Below are positions 26,193 through 35,910 of a stretch of 64,000 bases of DNA, one piece after another. Origin of the DNA: Paracoccus mutanolyticus. GTDB taxonomy: Bacteria > Pseudomonadota > Alphaproteobacteria > Rhodobacterales > Rhodobacteraceae. A program made the translations under genes and the position numbers. How positions within the stretch are numbered: the first letter of the stretch is position 1; every line of letters begins with the position of its first letter. The notes beneath the pieces were generated by a model, which did no database searches, was not told the origin of the DNA, and saw only the letters and a list, made by a program, of their open reading frames with translations. Location of the stretch: contig NZ_CP030239.1 of assembly GCF_003285265.1 (NCBI RefSeq), forward strand, positions 310,001 through 374,000. The letters are read 5' to 3'.

Positions 26193-27073
26193 TCAGGCCT
26201 TTGCCGCCTGCGCGCTTTTCAGCCAGCCAAGCCAGTCCTGCATTCCCTCACCGGTGCGGGCCGAAACCCGCAAGAACCGATCTGCGGATTGACCCTGCGC
26301 AGATTGGCCTCGTAGGCGCTCAGATCGGCGTCGCAATGCGGCGCCAGGTCGGTCTTGTTCAGGATTGCCAGCCGTGCTGCGGTGAACATGTCGGGATATT
26401 TCAGCGGCTTGTCCTCGCCCTCGGTCACCGAAAGGATCGCAACCTTGGCATCCTCACCCAGATCGAACGCCGCCGGGCAAACCAGATTTCCGACATTTTC
26501 GATGAACAGCATCGAGCCGGGGGCAAGGCGCAGGCTGTCCATGGCATTCGCCACCATCTGCGCGTCCAGATGACAGCCCTTGCCCGTATTCACCTGCACC
26601 GCCCGGGCGCCGGTGGCGCGGATGCGGTCGGCATCCGCCTCGGTCTGCTGGTCGCCCTCGATCACCGCCAGCGGCTGGGCGCCCAGCATCGCGATCGTCT
26701 TGCACAGAAGCGTGGTCTTGCCCGAGCCGGGCGAGGAGACGAGGTTGACGGCCAGCGCCCGAAGTGCGGTCAGCACCCGGCGATTGGCCTGTGCGATCTG
26801 ATCGTTCTTCGCAAGGATCGAGGTTTCGACCTCGATCAGCCGCGCCTGTGACAGACCGGGCACCGAGACGCCCGCCGCCCCCTGGCCGTAATGGTGATGA
26901 TCGCTGCCGTGATGGGCATGCCCGTGGCCGTGTGCGTGTCCATGGTCATGCATGGTCGTGGTCATGGTCATGGTCGCGGATGGATGGGCAAGGCCCAGCC
27001 GGTGCGCCTCGTCATGGCTGATCTCGCGCCCGTCCACCAGGACCGTCTCGCTGCAACCACAGACAGTACACAT
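26193..27073 (-). CDS. hypB: Nickel-inserting GTPase HypB (one frameshift near the C-terminus)
   Basis: Delivers nickel to the hydrogenase large subunit. N-terminal MCTVCGCSE is the high-affinity metal motif; a His-rich stretch at about 42-62 ([14 protein letters not shown]) stores nickel. GTPase motifs: [32 protein letters not shown]. The frame is lost near 26281; one extra C gives [20 protein letters not shown] and a stop at 26193, about 293 residues and 4 bases before hupR. The ATG overlaps the hypA stop by one base. Confidence 0.95.
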
Positions 27074-27414
27074 CAGATCACCTCCATATCGCGTATCCGC
27101 ATCTCATCGCCGCCTTCGGGCAGCAACCTGCCGCCGCCGCACAAGGGACAGGGAGCCAGCCGGTCGTCGATCTCGACCGCCGTCGCACAGTCGAAACACA
27201 TTGCCCGACCGGGCAAGTCGATCATGTCGAGCACCGCCCCTTCGGCCGGGCTACCGCGCATCACCACATCAAAGGCAAAGACCAGTGCGGGCCTTTCGAC
27301 GCCGGCAAAGCGGCCGATCTCCAGCCTGAGTCTTGTGACGCGGGCAAAGCCATGGGCGCGGGCCTGATCCTCGACGATCTGGCGGATGCCCTCGCAAAGC
27401 GACATCTCATGCAT
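27073..27414 (-). CDS. hypA: Hydrogenase nickel chaperone HypA
   Basis: 113 residues starting [10 protein letters not shown]; His2 and the N-terminal amine bind nickel. The zinc site is CFDC...CPLC in the C-terminal half. Works with HypB. Upstream open frame is discarded because MHEMS must be N-terminal. The start lies 8 bases inside hupK. Confidence 0.96.
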   Translation of the reverse strand: MHEMSLCEGIRQIVEDQARAHGFARVTRLRLEIGRFAGVERPALVFAFDVVMRGSPAEGAVLDMIDLPGRAMCFDCATAVEIDDRLAPCPLCGGGRLLPEGGDEMRIRDMEVI

Positions 27415-28310
27415 CTTCGCCCCCGAGGTTGACCGGGATACAGGGATCCAACACCGAAACCAGAAGCGGCGCGAGCCCCGCCTTGCCGGCGGGCAGCCGC
27501 GCCAGTGCCGCCTCAAGCAGGCCACCGGGCATCAGAAGGTGGTCGGTGGGGGTGCGGCGGTGAAAGCGCGTGACAGTCCCCGCCTCGACCGACATCTGCA
27601 GGGTACAAATCCCGCGCGAACAGGGCACCAGCGCCGTACCATCGGCCAATCGACGCGGGGCGGGGCCGTCTCCGCGCGACAGCGCATCCAGGTCGACAAG
27701 CCGTGCCAGAACATGGGCCAGCGGCCCCGCCCCCCATCCGGCCAGCGCGGATTGCACCAGCGGATGCGCGCGATGACGGGTCAACACGCTGTTGTCGACC
27801 GGCCTGTCAGTGAGCGCTGTCGCCGGGTCGAAAGGCGGCAGATCCGCCTCGGCCTCATGCGGGGCGAAGGCCTCGGCGATCCTGCCAAGCAGCGGGGCCA
27901 GGCCACGACCCGCGTTCAGCCAGTCGGTCAAGGCATCGGCTGCGAACAACTCAGGGCCGCCGAACAGCGCCTGCCGCAATGCCTCGCCCCCGCCGGTCCA
28001 TCCCTGCGGCAGCGCATGCGGCGAGAGGCCCAAAAGCGGCGGCCATTGCAGAAACAGCTTGGCCAGGTGATCGCGGATCATATCGCGATGCAATGGCGAC
28101 GAAGCCAAAGGGGTTCTGCCACACCAGTTCCAGCGCGGTTTCCTGCACCGAATGGCAAAGAGCGAAAGTCGCCGGCAAAAGCCGTTCGACCTCTGCGGCC
28201 GGACGGCCTGTCATGATCTGATCCACCGCAAGCCCGACCGCGCCCGGACGGCAAAGCATCAGGCCCCCGCCCCGCTCGGCAAGCCGGAATCTTGCGGCAG
28301 TCCGATTCAT
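27407..28310 (-). CDS. hupK: Hydrogenase expression protein HupK (one frameshift)
   Basis: About 300 residues after joining two frames near 28100 (NPFGFVA then [18 protein letters not shown]). HupK resembles the large subunit at low level and lacks the catalytic cysteines; it is thought to act as a scaffold or chaperone for HupL cofactor insertion in alphaproteobacteria. The C-terminal [13 protein letters not shown] is typical. It overlaps hupJ by 4 bases (ATGA) and hypA by 8. Confidence 0.85.
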
Positions 28311-29140
28311 TCCGCCGCCCCGGTCGTGGGCACATCCTGGCCCCCGTCCTGGCCTGCGGACAGCCCGCCTGTCAGCAGTGCGCGACGCGAGGGCCGCAAA
28401 TTCGGGACCGGCGGCTCGGCCTGCCTGGCCGGGGCCTCTGCGGATTCACGGGCTGCGCGGATTTCCGCGGCGCGGTCGGTCTGATCGCGGTTTTCAGCCC
28501 TGAACAGCTCGGCCATGACGGCTTGCGCGACCTCGACTGCCTGCAGCTGACTGGTGAAATCCGCCATCGGCGAAAACAGCGAACAGGCCTTGTAGGGACC
28601 GACCATCTCGCGGCTGTTGTGAAGGAATTCATAATCGCCTGAAGGAAAAGAGATCACCTCCTTCTCGCCGGGTTTCAGCACCGGCCAGTCTGCATCCTCG
28701 CCCGGCAGAAGCACGAGGTTCATGAACCAGGGCGCGATCAGCACGCCCAGATAGCAGCCGTCATAGGCGCGAAAGCCCACGGCCTCGACATGAAGCGCCT
28801 GATTGATCACCGGCACGTCGCGCATCTTCGAATGATAGACCTCGCGGAAATCGGCCACGAGCCGCGCCGTCGCCGCGCCGATCCGCGCGGCCTTGCGCAT
28901 CTCGTCAGAACCGGGATCCTCGCGGACGATGAACTGCGCCTTGGGCGCGTCGCAGCCGGGGCATGTCCAGTCCTCGGGCAGCGCCACGAAGGGCGTGCCA
29001 GGCAGGACCTGGCGATAGTCGTCGCCCTCGGCCGGGTCATAGGTCGTCCAGCAGATCTTGCATTCCATGATCGCCCGCGGGCTGATCCGGTCATTGGCCC
29101 CAAGATACGAGCCCTCGAACCCGTGACGCGCCTCGCTCAT
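28307..29140 (-). CDS. hupJ: HupJ: rubredoxin domain fused to a HybE-type hydrogenase chaperone
   Basis: 277 residues. Residues about 25-72 are a rubredoxin: CKICWTTYDP and WTCPGCDAPK carry the four iron cysteines. Residues about 85-235 are the HybE/HupJ chaperone domain (NQALHVEAVGFRAYDGCYLG, LIAPWFMNLVLLPG). In Rhizobium these are two genes, hupI and hupJ; here, as in Rhodobacter, they are one. The tail is Ala/Arg-rich. The pair is thought to protect or deliver Fe-S clusters to the small subunit in air. Overlaps hupH and hupK by four bases. Confidence 0.9.
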   Translation of the reverse strand: MSEARHGFEGSYLGANDRISPRAIMECKICWTTYDPAEGDDYRQVLPGTPFVALPEDWTCPGCDAPKAQFIVREDPGSDEMRKAARIGAATARLVADFREVYHSKMRDVPVINQALHVEAVGFRAYDGCYLGVLIAPWFMNLVLLPGEDADWPVLKPGEKEVISFPSGDYEFLHNSREMVGPYKACSLFSPMADFTSQLQAVEVAQAVMAELFRAENRDQTDRAAEIRAARESAEAPARQAEPPVPNLRPSRRALLTGGLSAGQDGGQDVPTTGAAE

Positions 29141-29970
29141 CGGATCGCCCCCAGCACTTCGCGGATGCGGTCCGCGCTGTCCGCCAGATCCTCGGGCGCC
29201 GCCAGCGCGACCTCGGGAACATCGGTCACCTCGAAGGTATCAAGGATCAGCGTGTCCATCGAGTTGAAGAACTGAACCCGCCAGACATGGGCCTGGCCGG
29301 TCGCGGTCAGCCGGCAATTGCCATAGCCGCGCGACAGGATGGTGACCGATCCCTGACCCAGGGCCGTATCGAGCCAGACAAGATCTTCTTCCGTATGCGG
29401 CAGAAGCGTCAGATTGACGACATGCAGGTCGTCACGGGTGCGCCATGCGGCGGATTTGTCGATGAGTTCGGCCAGCAGCGCGGGCGCATTGACCACGCCG
29501 GGCTGGCGCGGGGCAAGAACGCCGATAGCGGGGCGCTGCGGCACGAAGGCGCGCTCTAGCGCGACCGCGGGGATCGGCGCAACCTCGACGCGGTCGATGC
29601 CTTCGGCCTTCAGCACCCAGACCCCGGCAAAGACGCTTTCCTGCGCCGCGATCGCCGGCACGCCCCGCGCGCGCAGCGATACCTCGCCCTGCCCCAGCGT
29701 CTCGGCGATCAGGGCGCGATTTTCGGCATCCAGCCCGCTCAGATCAAAGCCCCGGCGCGCGGCGCCCCCCGCCACGGCGTCGCAAGCATCGGCCAGCGCG
29801 GTCAGCAGGTTGAAAGCCGGCGCCAGCGGCGCGGGGTCCACGACCTCGGGAAGGTGCATGTCATAGGTCCGCATCCCCGAGGGCAGCGGCAGCCAGTCGA
29901 GTTCTTCGCCCTCGTCCGGCTGTGATCCGGGGCCGAAACCCTGCGGCGGCAGATGGAAATTCGCGGCCAT
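29137..29970 (-). CDS. hupH: Hydrogenase expression protein HupH
   Basis: 277 residues of the HyaF/HupH family. The C-terminal half has the conserved VVNLTLLPHTEEDLVWLDTA, GSVTILSRGYGNCRLTATG and VWRVQFFNSMDTLILDT. Needed for processing of the large and small subunits in Rhizobium; the exact activity is not settled. It lies between hupG and hupJ. Confidence 0.93.
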   Translation of the reverse strand: MAANFHLPPQGFGPGSQPDEGEELDWLPLPSGMRTYDMHLPEVVDPAPLAPAFNLLTALADACDAVAGGAARRGFDLSGLDAENRALIAETLGQGEVSLRARGVPAIAAQESVFAGVWVLKAEGIDRVEVAPIPAVALERAFVPQRPAIGVLAPRQPGVVNAPALLAELIDKSAAWRTRDDLHVVNLTLLPHTEEDLVWLDTALGQGSVTILSRGYGNCRLTATGQAHVWRVQFFNSMDTLILDTFEVTDVPEVALAAPEDLADSADRIREVLGAIR

Positions 29971-29979
29971 GATAAATCC

Positions 29980-30366
29980 TCAACCCGGCAGTGACAGGAT
30001 ATGGCTGGTGCGGGCGATGTAGTCGTCCCAGTCGCGGATCTTCTCGATCGCTCCAAGATAGAGCCCTTGGCGAAAGAACAGAAATCCTGGCGTTTTGAGC
30101 GCCTTGTGGGTTTCGCGGACCTGCGCCTCGATGGCGTCATCGACCAGCGCGCAGTCGAAGGCGTTCTGGAAGGTCATGCGCAGTTCCGGCAGGATCACCG
30201 CCGCGTCCGCCGTTTCCAGATTGCGCCGGGGATCGCCCGGAACGAACAGGCAGTGCAGGCCGGGCCTTTGGGTGAATTCAGCCACGTCATGCAGGGAATG
30301 CAGCCTCGGCCAGCCGAATTCGTCCTCAAGCCGCGCCAGAAGCGGATGCAATGCGGTTACGGTCAT
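29980..30366 (-). CDS. hupG: Hydrogenase chaperone HupG (HyaE-like thioredoxin fold)
   Basis: 128 residues with the HyaE/HupG thioredoxin-like fold (HCLFVPGDPRRNLETADAAV, TPGFLFFRQGLYLGAIEKIR) but no CxxC, as usual for this family. It binds the Tat signal of the small subunit and the large-subunit precursor, acting as proofreading chaperone. 3 bp follow the hupF stop. Confidence 0.92.
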   Translation of the reverse strand: MTVTALHPLLARLEDEFGWPRLHSLHDVAEFTQRPGLHCLFVPGDPRRNLETADAAVILPELRMTFQNAFDCALVDDAIEAQVRETHKALKTPGFLFFRQGLYLGAIEKIRDWDDYIARTSHILSLPG

Positions 30367-30369
30367 GGT

Positions 30370-30681
30370 TCAGCCTGTCCTTTGGCCCGCATTCAGGGCG
30401 GCTTGCAGATGGGGCGGCAGTTGCGGCGTGCGGGTATCGAGGTCGGCGAAGGCATCGCCGGGATCGCCCCCGGCCATCACCGCGCGCAGCCCGTCCAGCG
30501 CGGCGGCGATGCTGGCGGCGCGGTCGGCATCGATCACCTCATGCGCGGTGCCAAGGAAACACAGAACCCAGTCTCCGGGCCGCGCCTCGGGCACAAGGCT
30601 GAGATCGATCAGATCGCCCCTGGTGTCAGTGCCGGCGATACCGTCGACGGAAGCGAGCTTTGCGGGAATGCCCATACACAT
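30370..30681 (-). CDS. hupF: HypC-like hydrogenase chaperone HupF
   Basis: 103 residues, [14 protein letters not shown], a HypC paralogue with a C-terminal extension ([16 protein letters not shown]) typical of HupF. In Rhizobium it stabilises HupL at high oxygen. Start overlaps the hupD stop by one base. Confidence 0.94.
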   Translation of the reverse strand: MCMGIPAKLASVDGIAGTDTRGDLIDLSLVPEARPGDWVLCFLGTAHEVIDADRAASIAAALDGLRAVMAGGDPGDAFADLDTRTPQLPPHLQAALNAGQRTG

Positions 30682-31298
30682 CAGCCGGCCGCACGAAAGA
30701 ACCGCGCATCCCCGATCCGGCAGGCCAGCGACTCGTCGGGCCGGCCTGTCTCATAGGCGTCGCGCCGGATCGCGGGATCGGCCAGTTCGCCCTCGGTCGC
30801 ACCGGGCCGCGCCTCGGCGCCCCATTCGGCCAACCGGCCCAGCGCCACGGCGATGGCCTCGGGGATTCGGGCCGCAACGACATCGCGCAACCCGCCGCCG
30901 TAATCTTCCAGCTCGGCGGGCTGGCAGCCGATCAGCACCATGCGCGGCGGGCAACGTCCCATAAGCTGCGCCGTGGCGATCACCTCCTGAAAGCCGGTCT
31001 GATGCAGGCTCATCTTCTTGGCGCCCAGGAAGGCCGGCACCTCGTCGCCCTCGACGATCTTCAGCGTCCCCGGTGCGAGGCCGTAATCCACCGCGTCAAA
31101 GACGATCAGCGCATCGGCTTCCTCAAGAAAAGGCAGCAGGTAAAGTCCCTGCGTTCCCCCGTCCAGCAGCCGGACATGGGACGGCAGCGCGTGACTGTCG
31201 GCCAGCGCCTCGACACAACGGACACCGAAACCCTCGTCTGCCCAAAGAACGTTTCCGATCCCGAGAATGAGGATATGTTCAGGATTATGCGCTGGCAT
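30681..31298 (-). CDS. hupD: Hydrogenase maturation protease HupD
   Basis: Cleaves the C-terminal extension of HupL after nickel insertion (family A31/M52, HybD-like). About 205 residues from ATG 31298, which follows GGGAGGGACC. Nickel-sensing residues are seen: Glu in [11 protein letters not shown], Asp in VFDAVDYG, His in [10 protein letters not shown]. The HupL substrate here has a DPCLACSTH site. First gene after the hairpin downstream of hupC. Confidence 0.95.
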   Translation of the reverse strand: MPAHNPEHILILGIGNVLWADEGFGVRCVEALADSHALPSHVRLLDGGTQGLYLLPFLEEADALIVFDAVDYGLAPGTLKIVEGDEVPAFLGAKKMSLHQTGFQEVIATAQLMGRCPPRMVLIGCQPAELEDYGGGLRDVVAARIPEAIAVALGRLAEWGAEARPGATEGELADPAIRRDAYETGRPDESLACRIGDARFFRAAG

Positions 31299-31428
31299 CG
31301 GTCCCTCCCAGACCAGGCTCGCGTCCGGCAGGCCGGCTTTGCACCCCACAGTATACCTTCCACCCTGCCATGCGAGGCAAAAAGCCGCAGGCGCGCAAAA
31401 ACCATATATGTAAATGATCTAAAATAGA

Positions 31429-31452
31429 AATCCCGCCGAGAACGGCGGGATT
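31429..31452 (-). terminator. Hairpin between hupC and hupD
   Basis: AATCCCGCCG-AGAA-CGGCGGGATT is a perfect 10-bp stem with a tetraloop. On the minus strand it is followed by TTTCTATTTTAG. It lies 63 bp after the hupC stop and 130 bp before hupD, so it can end or attenuate hupSLEC transcription, letting structural genes be made in excess over maturation genes. Confidence 0.75.
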
Positions 31453-31514
31453 CACGATGAACGAATGGCTAGCACCCTTCCATTTTTACCTATAGCTGGA
31501 AGGCTTCGTTCCAG

Positions 31515-32261
31515 TCAGTCCTTCCGGTCATCCTTGAAAGTGCGGTGCCCGGAAATCATGGTCGAGACCATGGATTGGCGCGACATGATGTCTTCGCGGA
31601 CCGCCACATAGATATGGACGATCACGAAGATGACGATCCACCACATGCCGATGCGATGCAGCGTATGCAGGCGCTGCGTGTTCTGCACCAGATCCTGGGC
31701 CCAGCCGAACAGCGTGTAGAACACGCTGTCACGCCCCGCCCCTTCGGCATAAAGCGCGAAGCCTGTAACGATCATGAAGCTCAGCCCGACCGTCATGAAC
31801 AGGAACATCGCAAGCTGCGCCAGCGGGTTGTGCCCGACATATTTCTTGGGTTCTTTCTCGAGAAAGAAATACCAGCGCAGTTCGAACAGCAACTCGCTCC
31901 AGAACCGGCGGGAAAAGACCGGCACATAGAACAGCTGTCTGGCATGGTGGTTGCCCATGAAGGCCCAGTAGATGCGGCCGAAAAAGCCCACGGTCAGGAT
32001 CATCGCCGCCGCGAAATGGGCAAATCGGATATAGCCGAAGACGAACTGGTCATAGGCTTCGGCGATCTGCATCGAGGGCGGCGGACGGCCGATGAACCAG
32101 CCGGTCACGCACAGGACCATGATGCAGGCGGCATTGACCCAGTGCCAGATCCGGACCGGTGTCTCATAGACATAAACCGAGGTTTGTCGCGTCACCTGAT
32201 GCGCGGCGCCCAGCGCGCGGCCCTCGAAATGATGGTCGTCAGAGGCGTGGCTGTCGGTCAT
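31515..32261 (-). CDS. hupC: Ni/Fe-hydrogenase b-type cytochrome HupC
   Basis: 248 residues, four membrane helices (about 38-60, 75-98, 148-172, 200-222) with haem-ligand histidines in ETPVRIWHWVNAA, RFAHFAAAMIL and RLHTLHRIGMWW. Anchors HupSL to the membrane and passes electrons from H2 to quinone. Long loop with FLEKEPKKYVGHNPLAQ is typical. Follows hupE by four bases. Confidence 0.96.
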   Translation of the reverse strand: MTDSHASDDHHFEGRALGAAHQVTRQTSVYVYETPVRIWHWVNAACIMVLCVTGWFIGRPPPSMQIAEAYDQFVFGYIRFAHFAAAMILTVGFFGRIYWAFMGNHHARQLFYVPVFSRRFWSELLFELRWYFFLEKEPKKYVGHNPLAQLAMFLFMTVGLSFMIVTGFALYAEGAGRDSVFYTLFGWAQDLVQNTQRLHTLHRIGMWWIVIFVIVHIYVAVREDIMSRQSMVSTMISGHRTFKDDRKD

Positions 32262-32265
32262 GGCG

Positions 32266-32852
32266 TCAGCCTCCGGCCATCAGGGCAAGGCCCGCCGCGG
32301 CGATGCCGGACCCCGAAAGGGTCTGCAGCAGCCGGGCCGCGCGGCCGTCCGCGATCCTCCGTGCGATGCCGATCCCCACCAGGTGCAGGCCTGCGGTCGA
32401 GATCAGGAAGCCCGCCATATAAGCCAGCGCATTGCCATGTGCCTCGGTCGCATGGGCGTGGCCATGGCAGGCGGCGAACAGCCCGATCGCGGCCAGCGAG
32501 GCAAGCGTCAGCGCCTTCGGCGTGCAGCCCGGCGCGAGACCGCGGTCAAAAGGCCGAGGGCTACCACCGACAGCACGATCCAGGTCTCGACCATCGGGAT
32601 CGGCACGCCGGCCCAGGAGATCAGCGCCCCGGCCCCCATGGCCGCCATGAAGGTCGCTGCCCCCAACCAGAAGCGGTGCGGCACCACGAAACCCGACCAC
32701 AGCCCCACCGCCAGCATCGCCAGCAGGTGATCCGGCCCGAAAACCGGATGCTGAAGCCCCGCGACAAGACCCGAAGTCTCGCCGTGGCCGGTATGGGCCG
32801 CGGCGGGCCCGGCGAGGGCCAGCGAGAAAACGGTCAGAAGGAATTTATTCAT
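32266..32852 (-). CDS. hupE: HupE/UreJ nickel permease (one frameshift)
   Basis: About 196 residues after correction near 32530. N-terminal signal peptide (FLLTVFSLALAGPAAAHTGH), then the HupE signature HPVFGPDHLLAMLAVG (the HxxxxxDH metal motif), and six or so membrane helices; a second His cluster is CHGHAHATEAHG. Brings nickel in for the hydrogenase. It is placed between hupL and hupC instead of after hupD as in Rhizobium, showing a local order variant. The start is 15 bp from the hupL stop. Confidence 0.88.
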
Positions 32853-32867
32853 CGCATCGGTCCTTTC

Positions 32868-34660
32868 TCAGCGCACCTTGACGGTGGCGAGTTCCTCGCC
32901 GCCAGGCGACATGACATGGGTGGAACAGGCAAGGCAGGGGTCGAAACTGTGCAGCGTCCGCAGGATCTCGACCGGCTCGTCGGGGCGTTCCATCGGGGTG
33001 TTCATCAGGCTGGCCTCGAAAGCGCCGATATTGCCCTGGGTGTCACGCGGGCTGCCGTTCCACGTCGTCGGGACCACACATTGATAGTTCTCGATGCGGC
33101 CATCCTTGATGCGGATCCAGTGGCCCAGCGCGCCGCGCGGCGCCTCGGTCATACCGACGCCCTTTGCCTCTTTCGGCCAGGTCGAGGGATCCCATTTCTC
33201 GACATTGGCCGTGGTCTGGTCGCCGTTCCTGATGTTGCGGATCAGCTTGTCGAAGAAATGCTTCTGCAAACGGCCGCAATATTCCGATTCCAGCGCCCGC
33301 GCGGCCGTGCGCCCAAGCGTTGAAAACAGTGCCGAGACCGGAAGCTCCATGGTCCGCAGCAAGCCCTCGACCTGGTTCCTGATATCCTCATGCCCCTTGG
33401 CATAGCCGACGATATAGCGCGCCAGCGGCCCCACCTCCATCGCATGGCCCCGCCAGCGCGGCGCCTTGATCCAGGAATATTTGGCGCTTTCGTCAAGCTG
33501 TTCGATATTGGTCTTGGTACCCTTGAAGTTCGGTCCCAGCTCGAACTTCGGGCTGGTCTCGCCATCCCAGGGGTGCAGGCCCTTGCCCGGCTCGCCATAG
33601 GTGTACCACGAGTGATCGACGAATTCCTGGATCTGCTCGGGGTCGCGGGGATCGACATCATGCACCTCATCGAGGTTGCCGTTGATGATCGCGCCACGCG
33701 GCAGATGCAGCTGATCCGCCTCGAAATTGTTCGGATGCTCGGGGATATCGCCGTAGGCCAGCACCGATTGCGACGACAGCCAGCCGCCATAAAGCCACAT
33801 CATTGCAATCAGCGCGACTGACATCACGCCGTCCAGTAGACGTTGCGATTGAACTCGTTGCACAGATCGATGATGGAGCTGACCATATTCAGCCGCTCCA
33901 TGTTGATCGCGCCGACCGATCCGGTACCGTCGATGTTGATCGGGCAGGGAACGCCGCCGACCAACCAGTTCGGATGCGGGTTCTTGCCGCCAAAGATCGT
34001 GTGGACCTTGACGATCTCCTTCTGCAGATCCAGTGCCTCGAGATAATGGGTGGTGGCCATCAGATCGGCCTCGGGCGGCAGCTTGTAGGCCGGATTGTCC
34101 CAATAGCCGTTCTTGAACAGCCCGAGCTGCCCGGATTCGACGAATCTCTTCAATCGGTTCTGCACATCGCGGAAATATCCGGGGCTTGAAAGCGGGTGTG
34201 AAGGTGACACCATCTGCTGCAATTCGCTGGTCGCCTTGGGATCGGCGCGCAGCGCATTGACCGGATTCACCCAGTCCAGCGCATGCAGGTGGTAGAAGTG
34301 AACCACATGGTCATGGATCTGCAGGTTCAGTTGCATCATGTTGCGGATCGAATTGGCATTGTCCGGGATCTGGATGCCCAGCGCGTCCTCGACCGCGCGT
34401 ACGCTGGTCAGTGCGTGCGTCCCGGTGCAGACACCGCAGATCCGTTCGACGAAGGCCCAGGCGTCGCGCGGGTCGCGGCCCTTGACGATGACCTCGAGCC
34501 CGCGCCACATCGTGCCGGTCGAAACCGCGTTGCGGATGACGCCCTGGTCATCCACGTTCACCTCGCAGCGCATATGGCCTTCGATCCGGGTGACCGGATC
34601 GACCACGATACGGCGGCCGGAGGTGTCGAGGGTAAAGCCGTTCGGCGTATTGATCGTCAT
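32868..34660 (-). CDS. hupL: Uptake [NiFe]-hydrogenase large subunit HupL (one frameshift)
   Basis: Catalytic subunit, about 597 residues after joining frames near 33828 (FNRNVYW then [11 protein letters not shown]). Nickel ligands are complete: [11 protein letters not shown] at the N-terminus and DPCLACSTH at the C-terminus, followed by the 15-residue extension [15 protein letters not shown] that HupD removes after His. EGH near Glu28 ([12 protein letters not shown]) is also conserved. It begins 3 bases after the original hupS stop. Exported to the periplasmic face together with HupS. Confidence 0.95.
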
Positions 34661-34714
34661 GGTTCAGCCCTCGGATTTTTCGGGAAGGGTGGTCTGGGAC
34701 TTTTTCTGCGCCCG

Positions 34715-34905
34715 CTTCAAGCGCCGAGATCGCCGCAAGGACGGCGACAGGCCATCCAAGGATCGTACTTCAAACGAGGCACGTCCCAGCTTCGGCCTCG
34801 ACCCCGAAACGCACATGCTGTTCAAGGTATGGCTGCTAAAGAATGGCGTTACCATGCAGGACTATCTTGAGCAGCATATCGCCGGGCTGGTGAAGGGAAT
34901 GAAGC
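34715..34905 (+). other. Foreign segment inside hupS coding for a ribbon-helix-helix-like peptide
   Basis: Between the hupS residue run TVRWNE (34910) and the hupS-like tail LKRAQKKSQTTLPEKSEG (34664-34720) the sequence is not hupS. On the plus strand it is open and coding-like: RRKDGDRPSKDRTSNEARPS, then [19 protein letters not shown] and [17 protein letters not shown], which fits a short beta strand and two helices of an RHH DNA-binding protein as found on plasmids. A 20-bp inverted repeat, GGAATGAAGCTCTTCATTCC, sits exactly at the right junction (34896-34915). Confidence 0.55.
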
Positions 34906-35753
34906 TCTTCATTCCAGCGCACGGTGGAACAGGCATTGTAGGTGGTCGGGCCCTTGCAGCCCATCTTGTAAAGGCAATAGCCCTTTTTCGCGTTTTCGTC
35001 GTCCCAGTGCTCGACGAACTGTCCGGCATCGAAATGCGGGCGGCGATAGCACTTGTCGTGGATGCGCTGGCTGTAGAACATCTTGGGCCGGCCCTGGCGA
35101 TCCAGCTCCGGCATCCGGTCGAAGGTCAGCATATAGGTGATCACGCCGGTCATCACCTCGGCAATCGGCGGACAGCCCGGCACCTTGATGATCGGCTTGT
35201 CCAGGATGACCTTGTGCACCGGGGTCGCCCGCGTCGGGTTGGGCGCGGCGGCCTGCACGCAGCCGTAGCTGGCGCAGGCCCCCCACGAGATGATCGCTTT
35301 CGCATCCTTCGCGGCATGGCGCAGCTTTTCGACGAAAGGCTTGCCGCCGGTGATGCAATACATGCCATCTTCATTCAGCGGCGGATTGCCCTCGACGGCC
35401 AGGATATAGTTGCCCTTGTATTCCTCGATCGTCTCCTCGAACGCGGCCTCCGCCGCGTGGCCCGCCGCCGCCATCAGCGTGTCGTCATAATCAAGGCTGA
35501 TCATCGACAGCACCACATCCTTGGCCAGCGGATGGGCCGAGCGGATGAAGCTTTCCGAGCAGCAGGTGCATTCCAGGCCATGCACCCAGATGACGGGGGT
35601 GCGGGGCTTGGTCTCCATCGCTTGGGCGATCTTGGGCACGAAGGCCGGGCCAAGGCCAAGCGCGGCCGCCGTCAGCGAGCAATACTTCATGAAGCTGCGG
35701 CGGGTGATCCCCTGCCGGCGCATGACGTCATAGAAGGTTTCGATCCCAGACAC
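34836..35753 (-). pseudogene. hupS: Uptake [NiFe]-hydrogenase small subunit HupS, C-terminus replaced
   Basis: Electron-transfer subunit. The GTG start at 35753 ([15 protein letters not shown]) follows AGGGAGG; the ATG 30 bases upstream is an alternative. The Tat signal is [20 protein letters not shown]. Proximal and medial cluster cysteines are present ([56 protein letters not shown]). After RWNE the expected GHGCIGCSEDGFW block and hydrophobic C-terminal anchor are missing, replaced by unrelated residues to a stop at 34836. The original end (EKSEG, stop 34664) remains 3 bp before hupL. Without the missing part the enzyme should not assemble or contact HupC. Confidence 0.85.
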
Positions 35754-35910
35754 ACTGTCCTCCCTGGCCCCCGGCCCCGCCATGCAAAACAGCGGGCGGG
35801 GCGTGAATTCGCGTGGTATTCAATGGGATGCAGAAGTCGGCACCCCGAGGCAAAGACAAAATGCCGCGGGCGAAAAGGACCGCTTTCCTTCTTATTGCGT
35901 TTTACGATCT

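Noticed and set aside
35784-35910. HupR-binding TTG-N5-CAA palindrome upstream of hupS
   Set aside because: I looked for it in the spacer and found no exact match on either strand; TATATAG-like elements exist but are not specific.
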